Source of the DNA: Pseudohongiella sp. O18
Lineage (GTDB): Bacteria; Pseudomonadota; Gammaproteobacteria; Pseudomonadales; Pseudohongiellaceae
Reading direction: 5' to 3'
Length of the DNA stretch: 64,000 bases
Assembly: GCF_021729085.1 (NCBI RefSeq)
Contig: NZ_JAJSAR010000002.1
Span: forward strand, 620,001-684,000
This document shows, piece by piece, positions 51,063 through 61,600 of this stretch. The notes under the pieces are model-generated. The model ran no database searches and had not been told where the DNA came from. It saw nothing but the letters and a program-made list of their open reading frames with translations. Position 1 is the stretch's first letter. Every line of letters starts with the position of its first letter. A program made the position numbers and the translations under genes.

Positions 51063-53777
51063 ATGATTAGAATTTGCCGTAGTGTATTGCTGACGAGTGC
51101 CTTATTGGGCACTACCGTCATGACCACCAGTGTTCCAACAGTCGCCCAGAATCAGCAACAGGGCTTCGAAATCACCGATATCCGAATTGACGGGCTGCAA
51201 CGCATCTCTCCGGGGGTGATGTTCAGCCTGCTGCCAGTCAGCATTGGTGACTACTTTGAACCCGGCATGGCTGCTCAGGTCATTCGGGCCATTACCGAAT
51301 CACAGTATTTTGAAGAGGTCGAAGTCGCCCGCGAAGACGGCGTCCTTCTGATAACGGTCCTCGAACGTCCGTCAGTCAGTGAAATCAATATTTCGGGTAA
51401 CCGCGTTCTGCAGACAGAAGATATTCTGCGCAATATGGAATCCGCTGAAATCGTTGAGGGTGGTATCTTCACCCGTTCTACGCTGGAAGCGATCCGTCAG
51501 GGTATCCAGGAAGTGTATTCGTCTCGTGGGCGATATGGCACTACCGTTGATATTGAAGTAACCGATCTGCCACGTAATCGTGTTGCCATTGACATGACGG
51601 TGAACGAGGGTGAAGAAAGTCGCATTCGTGGCGTCAATGTTGTTGGCAATAACGTCTATGAGAATGACGAACTGCTGGAGCTGATGGACCTTGGGGTGAA
51701 GCCCTGGTACCTGCCTTTCAGTGGTCGTGACAATTATTCACGAGAGCAGTTTGAAGGTGACCTCGAACGTATCACGTCGCACTATCTGGACAACGGTTTT
51801 GCCCGGTTCAATATCGATTCGACACCGGTTTCAGTTACCCCGGATAACGAAGACATCTATATCACCATCAATGTCAGTGAAGGGCAGGCCTACACGGTCA
51901 GCAACGTGGACCTGGTGGGTGACCTGGTTAATGCCGAAGCGATTCTGCGCGCCTACACACTGGTGGGTCCCGGTCAGACTTATTCCCAGGCGCTGATCAC
52001 GGCCAGCGAAGAATACATGACGCAGATTCTTGGCAATCTGGGTTATGCCTTTGCTGAAGTTGAAGGTGTGCCAGAGGTAAACGACGAAGATCAGACAGTT
52101 GAAGTGATATTTTATGTTGAACCTGGTGCGCGGACCTACGTCAATCGCATCAACTACCGGGGCAACATTGCGACAGCGGACGATGTCCTGCGCCGCGAAA
52201 TGCGACAGCTTGAAAGTGCACCGGCCTCAAGTCAACAGATCGAGTTTTCCAAAGTGCGCCTGGAGCGCCTCGGTTACTTCTCTACGGTAGAAGTGGAAAC
52301 CGTTGAAGTCCCGGGCATGACCGACCAGATCGATGTCGAATTCGACGTTGAAGAACAGAACTTCGGCAGCATTTCATTCAGTGTTGGGTCTGGTGGTGGA
52401 GGTGACTGGTTCATTTCCACAGACCTGCAGGCCGAAAATTTTCTGGGGACAGGTCGAACAGTTTCTGTAGGTCTGAACCGAAGCTATTACAGCTCCAGTG
52501 CCCGCTTCAGTTACGTGGACCCTTACTACACGCCTGATGGTGTCAGCCGCGGCTTCAGTCTGTTTGCCCAGAAGCAGGACTCTTTCCTGAACGTTGCCAG
52601 TTTCTCGACGACGTCCTATGGCGGCTCAGTCAGCTTCAGCTATCCTATAGATGAATTCCAGCAGATTGGTTATAACCTGGGTTACAGCCATACAGAATTG
52701 ACTTCCGGCACCGGCTTCTCCGTGCAGGAAATCGAATCTACACCCAAACTGAATCCGAATATCAATCGCTACATTATCAGTCCGGCCAATATCAATCCCT
52801 GGGAAGGTCCCGTGCGTGATGCCATTTTTGGCAACATCAGTGACCTGTCGGAGGAATATCTTAATCAGGGCGTAGAACCAGGTTTCATTGATAAGTATGG
52901 TCGCTCTTTCGACAATTTTACCATCACAACTAACTGGATCCGCAATACGCTGAACAGAGGCCAGCTGGCTACCCGAGGCTTCTTCCAGCAGGCGTCGGCA
53001 GAAATAACCCTGCCAGGCAGCGATCTGGAATATTACCGCCTGAGTTACAACACTGACTATTACAAGCCGGTGTTTGGCGAAGACTGGGTATTCCGACTGC
53101 GAACCAATTTTGGTTACGGTGACGGTTATGGCGATACCGGTGAGCTGCCGTTTTTCCAGAACTATTTTGCGGGTGGTCTTGCCTACAACGGTTCTGTTCG
53201 CGGCTTTGAGGAAAACAGCCTGGGACCGCGCAGTACACCGCCGGCTATATACAGCACAGACTTCACCGAGCTGGCAAAAGATGAAAATGGCGACATCATC
53301 ATCAACGAGGCAGGCAGTCCGCAAGGTTTTGATCGCAACTCACAGGGCTACGTAACGGCGCCGGTGCTTGATGAGAACAACCAGCCCTTACTGGACGAAA
53401 ATGGCAACCAGTTGCGTCAGTTGGTCACCAGTACGCGGGATATCTATGGCGATCGTAACAATTTTGGTGGCAACCTGCTGACAACAGCTTCATTCGAGCT
53501 TCTGTTCCCGCTACCGTTTGTTGATGATCGCAGCCGTGTCCGTTCAAGCCTGTTTGTTGACGTAGGCAGTGTGTTCTCAACGGATTGCACCCTGCGTCAG
53601 ACGCGTAACAATAACTGCTCCGATTTCGACACTGGCGAGCTGCGCTACTCGGTTGGTGTTGGCGTGACCTATCTGTCGCCATTTGGACCTTTGACTTTCT
53701 ACCTGGCCAAACCGTTCACCAAAGACGACAACGACCGTACCAAGAGTTTCGACTTTACGATTGGAGCAGGTTTCTGA
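51063..53777 (+). CDS. bamA: Outer membrane protein assembly factor BamA
   Basis: A 904-residue Omp85 protein that inserts beta-barrels in the outer membrane. It has a signal peptide (cleavage near VAQ, residue 29) and five POTRA domains (about 32-425), with repeat starts such as FEITDIRIDGLQRIS, RIRGVNVVGN and TYVNRINYRGN. A 16-stranded barrel follows. The VRGFEENSLGPRS loop-6 motif is near residues 711-723. The barrel ends KSFDFTIGAGF, with aromatic Phe last. It is about 90 residues longer than E. coli BamA because of extra extracellular loops, especially after VRGF. Essential; located between rseP and skp as usual. Confidence 0.95.
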   Translation: MIRICRSVLLTSALLGTTVMTTSVPTVAQNQQQGFEITDIRIDGLQRISPGVMFSLLPVSIGDYFEPGMAAQVIRAITESQYFEEVEVAREDGVLLITVLERPSVSEINISGNRVLQTEDILRNMESAEIVEGGIFTRSTLEAIRQGIQEVYSSRGRYGTTVDIEVTDLPRNRVAIDMTVNEGEESRIRGVNVVGNNVYENDELLELMDLGVKPWYLPFSGRDNYSREQFEGDLERITSHYLDNGFARFNIDSTPVSVTPDNEDIYITINVSEGQAYTVSNVDLVGDLVNAEAILRAYTLVGPGQTYSQALITASEEYMTQILGNLGYAFAEVEGVPEVNDEDQTVEVIFYVEPGARTYVNRINYRGNIATADDVLRREMRQLESAPASSQQIEFSKVRLERLGYFSTVEVETVEVPGMTDQIDVEFDVEEQNFGSISFSVGSGGGGDWFISTDLQAENFLGTGRTVSVGLNRSYYSSSARFSYVDPYYTPDGVSRGFSLFAQKQDSFLNVASFSTTSYGGSVSFSYPIDEFQQIGYNLGYSHTELTSGTGFSVQEIESTPKLNPNINRYIISPANINPWEGPVRDAIFGNISDLSEEYLNQGVEPGFIDKYGRSFDNFTITTNWIRNTLNRGQLATRGFFQQASAEITLPGSDLEYYRLSYNTDYYKPVFGEDWVFRLRTNFGYGDGYGDTGELPFFQNYFAGGLAYNGSVRGFEENSLGPRSTPPAIYSTDFTELAKDENGDIIINEAGSPQGFDRNSQGYVTAPVLDENNQPLLDENGNQLRQLVTSTRDIYGDRNNFGGNLLTTASFELLFPLPFVDDRSRVRSSLFVDVGSVFSTDCTLRQTRNNNCSDFDTGELRYSVGVGVTYLSPFGPLTFYLAKPFTKDDNDRTKSFDFTIGAGF

Positions 53778-53783
53778 TCACAG

Positions 53784-53792
53784 TGCTATAAT
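53784..53792 (+). promoter_or_regulatory. Extended -10 promoter candidate for skp
   Basis: TGC-TATAAT is a perfect extended -10 element (hexamer 53787-53792), identical to that of dinG. It begins six bases after the bamA stop. An eight-pair hairpin (53799-53818, CCCTGATC/GGTCAGGG) lies at the start of the leader. It would allow skp and the lipid A genes to be expressed independently of bamA. Confidence 0.6.
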
Positions 53793-53863
53793 GCGCCTCC
53801 CTGATCGACTGGTCAGGGCCAAATTCATGTAAGTTTCTAATTATTTAGAATAGGGTGATGATG

Positions 53864-54373
53864 ATGAGAAAGATGATGATACTGGTTGCTGCCTGGCTGC
53901 TGGTTGGCAACACGGCAATGGCGCAGTCGCAACCGGTTATAGGTATCATTAACCTCGAACAGGCACTGTTTAACACAGATGCTGCCCGTGAGCTGGAAGC
54001 GAACACCCGTAGTCAATTTGCGTCTGATGAGCAGCGTCTGGAGCGATTGAACACTGAATTGCGTGAGATCATCGAGCGCGCCCAGCGTGATGAATCCATC
54101 CTGAGCGAGCAGGAACTGCAGCAGCTTAACTCCGACGCCGAAGAGCGTCAGGTACAGATGCAGGTTATTGCCGAGCGCCTGCAGAATGCCTGGAATCAGC
54201 GTCAGCAGCAGTTCATTGAAAGCCAGCGTCAGTTCCTCGGACAGGCAATTGAGGCGGTGGTTGAAGAAGGTAATTACGATCTGGTTCTCAATGCAGAGTC
54301 TGTTGCATACTTCAATAACAGCTATGACATCACTGCGCTGGTGACGGCGAAACTCAACGAGCTGGCACGTTAA
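53864..54373 (+). CDS. skp: Periplasmic chaperone Skp/OmpH
   Basis: A 169-residue exported protein with a signal peptide (cleavage after AMAQ, near 23). The long alpha-helical arms carry repeated acidic/glutamine-rich heptads, as in the Skp trimer tentacles. The start IIGIINLEQALFN is a conserved strand. The protein carries unfolded outer-membrane proteins to BamA, which fits its place after bamA. Four start codons lie in a row (GTG 53855, ATG 53858, 53861 and 53864); the last has the best spacing to AGGG (53852-53855). The real start is therefore uncertain by up to three codons. Confidence 0.9.
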   Translation: MRKMMILVAAWLLVGNTAMAQSQPVIGIINLEQALFNTDAARELEANTRSQFASDEQRLERLNTELREIIERAQRDESILSEQELQQLNSDAEERQVQMQVIAERLQNAWNQRQQQFIESQRQFLGQAIEAVVEEGNYDLVLNAESVAYFNNSYDITALVTAKLNELAR

Positions 54374-54398
54374 GCGCCCTGAAGTTGCGGTAAAGACG

Positions 54399-55460
54399 AT
54401 GGGATCTGTCACGCTGGGTGAGTTGGCACAGCATCTTGGCACTGAGCTGAATGATGCTGGCCAGCGGGTGACAGATCTTCCCATCACAGGTCTTGCGACC
54501 CTGGCCACAGCTACATCCGGTCAACTCAGTTTTCTCAGTAATCCCAAGTATATCAAGCAGCTGGCGAAGTCAGATGCCTCAGCATTTATTGTGCACCCGG
54601 ATATGCTCGAGCTGGTTGACAAACCCTGCCTGGTGACCCGCAAGCCCTACGTCGCTTACGCGCATGCGTCACAACTGTTCGCCAGAATGGAAGCACAGGA
54701 ATCCGGGGCAGATCACGACGGGTCGGGTATCGATGCCAGTGCGCGGGTCAGTCCCAAGGCAGTGATCGGCGAAAGAGTCGTCATCGGGCCCGGCACCGTC
54801 ATAGATGCAGCTGTTGTTATTGGTGACGGCACCCGGATAGGCGCCAATGTCAGCATAGGTCGCGGTTCCCGCCTCGGCAGCGACTGTGTTATCCACGCCA
54901 ATGTCAGTATTTATCATCGAGTACACATCGGTAGCCGTGTTATTTTGCACTCTTCAGTCGTTATCGGCGCCGATGGATTCGGGTTTGCCTTCGATGGTGA
55001 GCGTTCGGTAAAGATCGCCCAGCTTGGGTCTGTAAGATTGGGAGACGACGTCGAAGTAGGGGCAGGCAGTACCATTGATCGCGGAGCTCTGGACGACACC
55101 GTGATTGGTAACGGCGTAAAGATAGACAATCAGGTCCAGATTGGGCATAACTGCACAGTAGGGGATCACACGGTCATCTGCGGATGTACCGCATTGGCCG
55201 GCAGCACGCACATTGGTCGCTACTGCCTCATCGGCGGTGGTGTAGGGATAACCGGACATCTGACAATTGCCGACAAAGTAAGCATTGGGGCGATGTCCAT
55301 GGTCAGTCGTTCTGTGGACAAGCCAGGTGTTTATGCATCGGGCGCGATACTGCAGGAAAGCAGTCAATGGCGCCGTAATGCGGTGGCGCAGACCAAGTTG
55401 GCAGACCTGTCCAAAGCGCTGCGAACTATTGAAAAGCAACTGGGCAAACGCCAGTTGTGA
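54399..55460 (+). CDS. lpxD: UDP-3-O-(3-hydroxyacyl)glucosamine N-acyltransferase
   Basis: A 353-residue trimeric acyltransferase of lipid A synthesis (third step). The N-terminal uridine-binding domain (1-105) precedes a left-handed beta-helix made of hexapeptide repeats (about 108-320), such as [20 protein letters not shown]. The catalytic His region [15 protein letters not shown] and the acyl-carrier segment [11 protein letters not shown] are present. The ATG at 54399 has no strong ribosome site but agrees with the family start. It lies 26 bases after skp. Confidence 0.95.
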   Translation: MGSVTLGELAQHLGTELNDAGQRVTDLPITGLATLATATSGQLSFLSNPKYIKQLAKSDASAFIVHPDMLELVDKPCLVTRKPYVAYAHASQLFARMEAQESGADHDGSGIDASARVSPKAVIGERVVIGPGTVIDAAVVIGDGTRIGANVSIGRGSRLGSDCVIHANVSIYHRVHIGSRVILHSSVVIGADGFGFAFDGERSVKIAQLGSVRLGDDVEVGAGSTIDRGALDDTVIGNGVKIDNQVQIGHNCTVGDHTVICGCTALAGSTHIGRYCLIGGGVGITGHLTIADKVSIGAMSMVSRSVDKPGVYASGAILQESSQWRRNAVAQTKLADLSKALRTIEKQLGKRQL

Positions 55461-55477
55461 CACTCAGGAATAAAACT

Positions 55478-55921
55478 ATGATGAATGTGGAAGAAATCAA
55501 GGAGTACCTGCCCCAGCGATACCCGTTTTTGCTGGTGGATCGTGTGGTCAGCATGGAGCTGGGCAAATCAATCGTGGCGTACAAAAATGTCACTGTGAAT
55601 GAACCCTTTTTTAACGGGCATTTCCCAGATTATCCGATTATGCCAGGCGTTCTCATTATCGAAGCGCTGGCGCAGGCTGCTGGTGTGCTGGGCTTCAAAA
55701 GCCAGGAGAAAAAACCCAAGGACGGTTATCTGTACTACTTTGTAGGTGCGGATGAAGTCCGACTGAAACGGCCAGTGGTGCCAGGCGATCGACTGACGCT
55801 GGAAGCCACTATCCTGACCAGTAAGCGCGGGATCTACAAATTCCAGTGCCGCGCTTCCGTCGACAATGAACTTGTCGGTGAAGCGACAATCATGTGCGCA
55901 GAGAGGAAGCGAGAACAGTGA
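55478..55921 (+). CDS. fabZ: 3-hydroxyacyl-ACP dehydratase FabZ
   Basis: A 147-residue hot-dog-fold dehydratase of fatty acid synthesis. The active-site His lies in [20 protein letters not shown] and the Glu in the same helix. [10 protein letters not shown] at the N-terminus is the family signature. It competes with LpxA for 3-hydroxyacyl-ACP. The ATG at 55478 has AGGAA eight bases upstream; a second ATG follows at once. Its TGA overlaps the GTG start of lpxA. Confidence 0.96.
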   Translation: MMNVEEIKEYLPQRYPFLLVDRVVSMELGKSIVAYKNVTVNEPFFNGHFPDYPIMPGVLIIEALAQAAGVLGFKSQEKKPKDGYLYYFVGADEVRLKRPVVPGDRLTLEATILTSKRGIYKFQCRASVDNELVGEATIMCAERKREQ

Positions 55922-56688
55922 TAGACCCGCGCGCGATCATTGACCCTTCTGCCAAAATAGCTGACAACGTCAGTATTGGACCCTGGAGTATTATCGGTCC
56001 CAATGTTGAAATTGGTGAAGGAACGACCATAGCGTCTCATGTCGTTATCAAATCGAACACCCGGTTGGGTAAAGGTAATCAGGTGTACCAGTTTGCATCT
56101 GTTGGTGAGGATCCGGCTGACAAGAAATTTGCTGGAGAAGATACCTGGCTGGAAGTAGGCGACAACAATATCATCAGAGAAGGCTGTACGCTGCACAGAG
56201 GTACCGGTGCGGGCGGGTCGTATACGCGTATTGGCAGTAACAACCTGCTGATGGCGTACGTACACGTTGCACATGACTGTATCGTCGGGAACAACACGGT
56301 ATTCGCCAACAACGCAGGTTTGTCCGGGCACGCCGAGGTTGATGACTGGGCGATTCTGGGCGGTTTTGCCGGGGTTAACCAGTTTCTACGTATTGGTGCG
56401 CATGCCATGGTTGGTGGTATGACACATATTTCGCATGACGTGCCTGCCTACGTAATTGTCAGCGGCTCTCCTGCAGCCGTTCGCAGCGTCAACACAGTAG
56501 GGCTTGAACGTCGCGGCTTTGACGCAGAAACCGTCAAACTAATTCGGGATGCGTTTAAAACTGTCTATAAGCGTGGCCTGAGCCTGGAAGAGGCGCGTGA
56601 AAGTCTGACACCAGTTGCAGAAACAAACCCCGCATTGGCAGTTTTTCTGAAATCCATCACCGGATCGACAAAAGGCATTCACCGCTAG
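55918..56688 (+). CDS. lpxA: UDP-N-acetylglucosamine O-acyltransferase
   Basis: A 256-residue enzyme that starts lipid A synthesis. A left-handed beta-helix of hexapeptide repeats (about 1-185) includes the catalytic His in [13 protein letters not shown] and the substrate segment [12 protein letters not shown]. The C-terminal helical domain begins near [15 protein letters not shown]. The start is GTG at 55918 with GAGGAAG upstream, overlapping the fabZ stop (GTGA). The length is close to E. coli (262). Confidence 0.96.
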   Translation: MIDPRAIIDPSAKIADNVSIGPWSIIGPNVEIGEGTTIASHVVIKSNTRLGKGNQVYQFASVGEDPADKKFAGEDTWLEVGDNNIIREGCTLHRGTGAGGSYTRIGSNNLLMAYVHVAHDCIVGNNTVFANNAGLSGHAEVDDWAILGGFAGVNQFLRIGAHAMVGGMTHISHDVPAYVIVSGSPAAVRSVNTVGLERRGFDAETVKLIRDAFKTVYKRGLSLEEARESLTPVAETNPALAVFLKSITGSTKGIHR

Positions 56689-56730
56689 GCGGCCCCGGTT
56701 CCAGTCACAACGTTAGTTGATGAGGCAGGT

Positions 56731-57903
56731 ATGCTGATAGGGATCGTTGCCGGAGAAGAGTCTGGCGATATTCTGGGAGCGGGGCTGATGCAGCAGTTGC
56801 GTCAGCGTTATCCTGAGGCCCGGTTTATGGGCGTCGGTGGCCCCCGGATGCTCGCGCAGGGATTCGTCAGCATTACCCCCATGGAACGCCTTTCGGTGAT
56901 GGGGTTTGTTGAACCTCTGGGGCGGTTGCCTGAATTGCTGCGCCTGAAACGGGACTTGCTGTCGCTCTATCAGCGCGAACGTCCTGCCGTCTTTATTGGT
57001 ATCGACTCACCCGGTTTTAACCTGCGGCTGGAGCAACCACTGCGTGCGTCCGGTATCAAAACAGTTCATTATGTGAGCCCCAGTGTCTGGGCTTGGGGAG
57101 AGGGACGCATCAAACGCATTGCTCAATGCGTTGACCTGATGCTGACACTGTTTCCATTCGAATCAGAAATTTATCGCAGCAATGCAATCCCGGCGCGCTG
57201 CGTTGGGCATCCACTGGCAGACGAGACCGACCCCGATGCCGATCAGCAGGCCGTAAAGCTGCATCAGCGGGAGGCCCTGGGGCTGGCCAGTGATGCCGAC
57301 TGGATCTGTTTGATGCCAGGTAGCCGTCGTAACGAAGTACAGAGGCTGGCACCGGTTTTTCTTGACGCAGCGATTGCCTGTCTGCGACAGCGCAGCACAG
57401 TTCGGTTTGTCATACCCTGTGCCAACGATTCACGCTACCATCAGCTTGTGCAGATGATGGATCAGCACGCGGCGTTGAGCCCGGAAATCAGAAATCACTT
57501 TGTATTATTGAACGGCCAGTCGCATGAGGCCATGCAGGCCTGTGATCTGGTTGTACAGGCATCAGGCACCGCGACGCTGGAAGCCATGTTGCTGCAGCGT
57601 CCCATGGTGGTCTGCTACAAACTTGCGCCAATCACCTGGATGCTGGCGTCGCGCATGTTGCGGGTGCCGTGGGTTGCATTGCCCAATCTGCTAGCCGGCA
57701 GGCAGCTGGTGCCGGAGTACCTTCAGCACGCAGCCACACCAGAGGCAGTCACGCAGTGTCTGCTGACCTGGCTGAACGAACCGGAGCGAACTGAGAATCT
57801 GGCTGAAGAGTTTGCCCGGATTCACCGCACTCTGAAACGCGATGCCAACCGTCAGGCTGCTGAGGCTGTAGCAGAGCTGATCGAGACTGAAGCTGGCAGC
57901 TGA
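56731..57903 (+). CDS. lpxB: Lipid-A-disaccharide synthase
   Basis: A 390-residue membrane-associated glycosyltransferase that joins UDP-2,3-diacylglucosamine and lipid X. Family landmarks are IVAGEESGDILGAGLM at the N-terminus, FIGIDSPGFNLRLE, HYVSPSVWAWGEGRIKRI and LMPGSRRNEVQRLAP, and QASGTATLEAMLLQRPMVV in the C-terminal half. The ATG at 56731 has GAGGCAGGT upstream. A cysteine-rich short frame lies in the gap before rnhB. Confidence 0.96.
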   Translation: MLIGIVAGEESGDILGAGLMQQLRQRYPEARFMGVGGPRMLAQGFVSITPMERLSVMGFVEPLGRLPELLRLKRDLLSLYQRERPAVFIGIDSPGFNLRLEQPLRASGIKTVHYVSPSVWAWGEGRIKRIAQCVDLMLTLFPFESEIYRSNAIPARCVGHPLADETDPDADQQAVKLHQREALGLASDADWICLMPGSRRNEVQRLAPVFLDAAIACLRQRSTVRFVIPCANDSRYHQLVQMMDQHAALSPEIRNHFVLLNGQSHEAMQACDLVVQASGTATLEAMLLQRPMVVCYKLAPITWMLASRMLRVPWVALPNLLAGRQLVPEYLQHAATPEAVTQCLLTWLNEPERTENLAEEFARIHRTLKRDANRQAAEAVAELIETEAGS

Positions 57904-57925
57904 CACCCTGGCGGAACGGAAAGAC

Positions 57926-57988
57926 ATGAAGTGCTGCACCAGCTGTGCTTTCTGTTATCAAAAAACAATAACACCAGAAGGAAAGTAG
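57926..57988 (+). CDS. Candidate 20-residue cysteine-rich leader peptide upstream of rnhB
   Basis: The frame [20 protein letters not shown] has four cysteines in ten residues (CC-x2-C-x2-C). It begins with ATG seven bases after a CGGAAAG element, and its TAG stop is one base before the TTG start of rnhB. The ribosome site of rnhB (GAAGGAAAG) is inside it, so translating it would affect rnhB initiation. It may be coincidental. No homologue is known to me. Confidence 0.25.
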   Translation: MKCCTSCAFCYQKTITPEGK

Positions 57989-57989
57989 C

Positions 57990-58634
57990 TTGGTGGATAC
58001 TCATCTGCAATCTGGATTTGAATTTGCTTCTGACATCTCTGGCCCGATAGCAGGAGTTGATGAAGCTGGCCGTGGGCCTTTGGCCGGCGCTGTTTACGCG
58101 GCGGCTGTTATTCTGCCAGAAAAATATGATCTGCCCTTCCTGAATGACTCAAAAAAACTGACCGAGAAGCGACGACTGAATCTATTTCGCCAGATTCAGG
58201 AGCAGGCGGTATGTTACGCCATAGCTTGTGCCGAGCCCGAAGAGATTGATCAGCTGAACATACTGCAGGCCAGCCTGTTGGCCATGCACCGCGCGGTAGA
58301 TGCTCTGTCTGAGACCCCCGAATTTGTCTTTGTAGATGGCAATCGCTGTCCTGTCTGGTCCTATCGATCGACAGCTGTTGTGCAGGGTGACAGCCGTGTT
58401 GATTGCATTGCGGCAGCATCGATTCTTGCCAAGGTTGCGCGCGACAATGTTATGCTCGAACTGCACGAGCAGTACCCTGACTACGGCTTTGCAAAGCACA
58501 AGGGATATCCAACAGCCGAGCATCTGGCTGCCCTGGAACGACTGGGCCCCTGCAACGCGCACCGCCGAAGTTTTGCACCAGTCAAAGCCCGCCTGGCACA
58601 GGCGCCAAATCTGAGGCAGGTGGGCAGGAATTGA
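57990..58634 (+). CDS. rnhB: Ribonuclease HII
   Basis: A 214-residue enzyme that removes RNA from RNA-DNA hybrids, including single ribonucleotides. The catalytic motif is [15 protein letters not shown] (Asp and Glu), with a further Asp in FVDGNRCP and one in [32 protein letters not shown] closes the fold. The start is TTG at 57990 (GTG one codon later), with AAGGAAAG upstream. It follows lpxB and precedes dnaE in the usual order. Confidence 0.95.
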   Translation: MVDTHLQSGFEFASDISGPIAGVDEAGRGPLAGAVYAAAVILPEKYDLPFLNDSKKLTEKRRLNLFRQIQEQAVCYAIACAEPEEIDQLNILQASLLAMHRAVDALSETPEFVFVDGNRCPVWSYRSTAVVQGDSRVDCIAAASILAKVARDNVMLELHEQYPDYGFAKHKGYPTAEHLAALERLGPCNAHRRSFAPVKARLAQAPNLRQVGRN

Positions 58635-58659
58635 TACATCGATGGAGACACACTGACAG

Positions 58660-61600
58660 ATGAGCGGCCTAGATTTTGTCCACCTTCGGGTTCACACAGA
58701 ATATTCTATTGTCGACGGACTGGTTCGTGTCAAACCGCTGATCAACACCGTCGCCGAAGCGGGTATGCCGGCGGTCGCAGTAACAGACCAGAGCAACCTG
58801 TTTGCCATGATCAAGTTCTACAGCGGCGCCATGGCGGCAGGTGTAAAACCCATTTGTGGCTGCGATATTCTGGTTGAGAACACGGACAACCGGGAACGCC
58901 CGTTTCCCCTGGTGTTGCTGGTCCGTAATCTTAATGGTTACCGCAATCTGACGCGCCTGATTTCCATGTCGTATACGCAGAAAGAGGGGCATGGCAGCCC
59001 GACCATCAAGCGTGAATGGCTGGAGACACATGCTGACGGGCTGATTGCTTTGTCAGGCGGTCCGGAAGGTGAGGTCGGGCGACTGTTGAATGAACGCGAT
59101 ACCGCCGGTGCGCGCAGCGCCCTTGACTGGTGGATGAGACTTTTTCCGGAAAGTTTTTTCCTTGAAATACAGCGCTGTGGTCGTGCTGGCGAAGAGGCCT
59201 ATATTCAGGCCGCGGTGAACCTCGCCTCGGAAGCCAGCTGCCCATTGGTTGCTACCAACGATGTGCGCTTTCTCAAGCCGGAAGATTTTGAAGCACATGA
59301 AGTGAGAGTGTGCATTCATGAACGTCGCACGCTCGATGATCCGCGCCGCCCGCGTCACTACACAGAGTCGCAGTACCTGAAGACCCCGGATGAGATGCGA
59401 GAGCTGTTTGCCGATATCCCGGAGGCGCTGAGTAATACCGTCAGTATTGCCATGCGCTGCAATCTTGATATCGAGCTGGGTAAACCCTTCCTGCCCAATT
59501 ATCCTGTGCCACCGGGTATGAGTATGGACGAATACTTTCGTCAGCTCAGTCGCGAGGGCCTGGAGCAGCGACTCCCGAGACTGTTCTATGAATCTCACGG
59601 GCGCAGCTATGAAGCACAGGATGCCGATTGCATGGCTTTCAGTGAGCCGTACTACAAGCGCCTCGATTTCGAGCTGGATGTCATCATACAGATGGGATTT
59701 CCTGGTTATTTTCTTATCGTGATGGAGTTCATCCAGTGGGCCAAGAACAATGGTGTGCCGGTTGGGCCGGGGCGAGGCTCGGGCGCAGGGTCAATTGTAG
59801 CTTATGCGCTGGGCATCACTGATCTGGATCCACTTAAATATGACCTGCTGTTTGAGCGCTTCCTGAACCCGGAAAGGGTTTCCATGCCTGATTTCGACGT
59901 CGACTTCTGCATGGAGGGGCGTGACCGTGTGATTCAGCACGTTGCTGAACTATACGGGAAGGACGCAGTGTCCCAGATTATCACTTTCGGAACCATGGCT
60001 GCCAAAGCTGTAGTACGAGACGTGGCACGTGTGCAGGGTAAATCCTATGGTCTGGCGGACAAGTTATCCAAACTGATTCCATTTGAAGTCGGTATGACGC
60101 TTACCAAGGCTATGGAACAGGAAGAAGCCCTGCGCGAATTTGTCGAAGGTGACGAAGACGCCCAGGAAATTATGGAGATGGCGTTTAAACTCGAAGGTAT
60201 CACGCGCAATGTTGGCAAACATGCCGGTGGCGTGGTGATTGCGCCAACGGTGCTGACTGACTTCTCACCGCTTTACTGTGACGAGAACGGCGACGGTCTG
60301 GTCACTCAGTTCGACAAGAACGATGTGGAAACCGCCGGGCTGGTCAAGTTTGACTTTCTTGGTCTTCGAACGCTGACCATTATTGACTGGGCAATCAAGA
60401 TGATTAACGCCCAGGAGCCTGACCGTCACAACAATCCTCTCGATATTACAGCCATCCCACTGGATGATGCCCGGGTGTATCAGCTGCTGCAGCGGGGCGA
60501 TACCACTGCAGTGTTTCAGCTGGAATCCAGAGGGATGAAGGAATTGATTCGTCGCCAGTTGCCCAGCTGTTTTGAAGATATCGTGGCATTGGTGGCCTTG
60601 TTCCGTCCTGGCCCGCTGCAGTCGGGAATGGTGGATGATTTTATTAACCGTAAACATGGTCGTGCGGATGTTGCTTATCCACACCCTGACCTGGAGCCGG
60701 TATTGAAGAACACCTATGGTGTGATTCTTTATCAGGAACAGGTGATGCAGATTGCCCAGGTGCTTGCCAATTACAGCCTGGGTGAAGCGGATATGCTGCG
60801 CCGTGCGATGGGCAAAAAGAAACCGGAAGAAATGGAGAAACAACGCTCCATTTTCCTCGAGGGTGCGGCTGCCAATGGGCTGGATGCGGATCTGGCTGGA
60901 TCCATTTTCGACCTGATGGAAAAATTTGCCGGCTACGGTTTTAACAAGTCACACTCGGCGGCTTACGCGCTGGTATCCTATCAGACTGCCTGGCTGAAGC
61001 AGCATTACCCGGCCTATTTCATGGCGGCGGTGTTGTCGGCCGATATGCAGAACACCGACAAGGTGGTTACCCTGATTGAAGAATGCCGGTCAATGGAGCT
61101 GCCACTTGTCGAGCCCAGCGTGAATATTGGCGCCTACAATTTTACCGTCAATGACAAGGGCGAAGTGGTTTATGGCCTTGGTGCGATCAAAGGCCTGGGG
61201 GAGGGCCCGATCAACGCCATTATTGAAGCGCGTAATGCAGGGGGTGCGTTCACGTCATTGCTCGACTTCTGCCAGCGGGTGGACCTGAAGACGGTCAATA
61301 AACGTGCTTTGGAGGCCATGGTTAAAGCAGGCGCCATGGATTGCCTGGTGGATGCCGATGCAGATACAGCGCGTGCACGGTTGTTTGCCTCAATCGCCGA
61401 CACTGTTCAGGCAGCGGAGCAGAGCAGCCGCAATCAGGCCGCCGGCGTGATGGATATGTTTGGTGATATTGCACCTGTCACTGAATCCTCTGATGCAGCA
61501 GCGCTCAAACCAGCCCGGCCTTGGAGCCAGCAGCAACGTCTTCGCGAGGAGAAGGAAACCCTGGGCCTGTATCTGAGCGGTCACCCCATCGATGAATATC

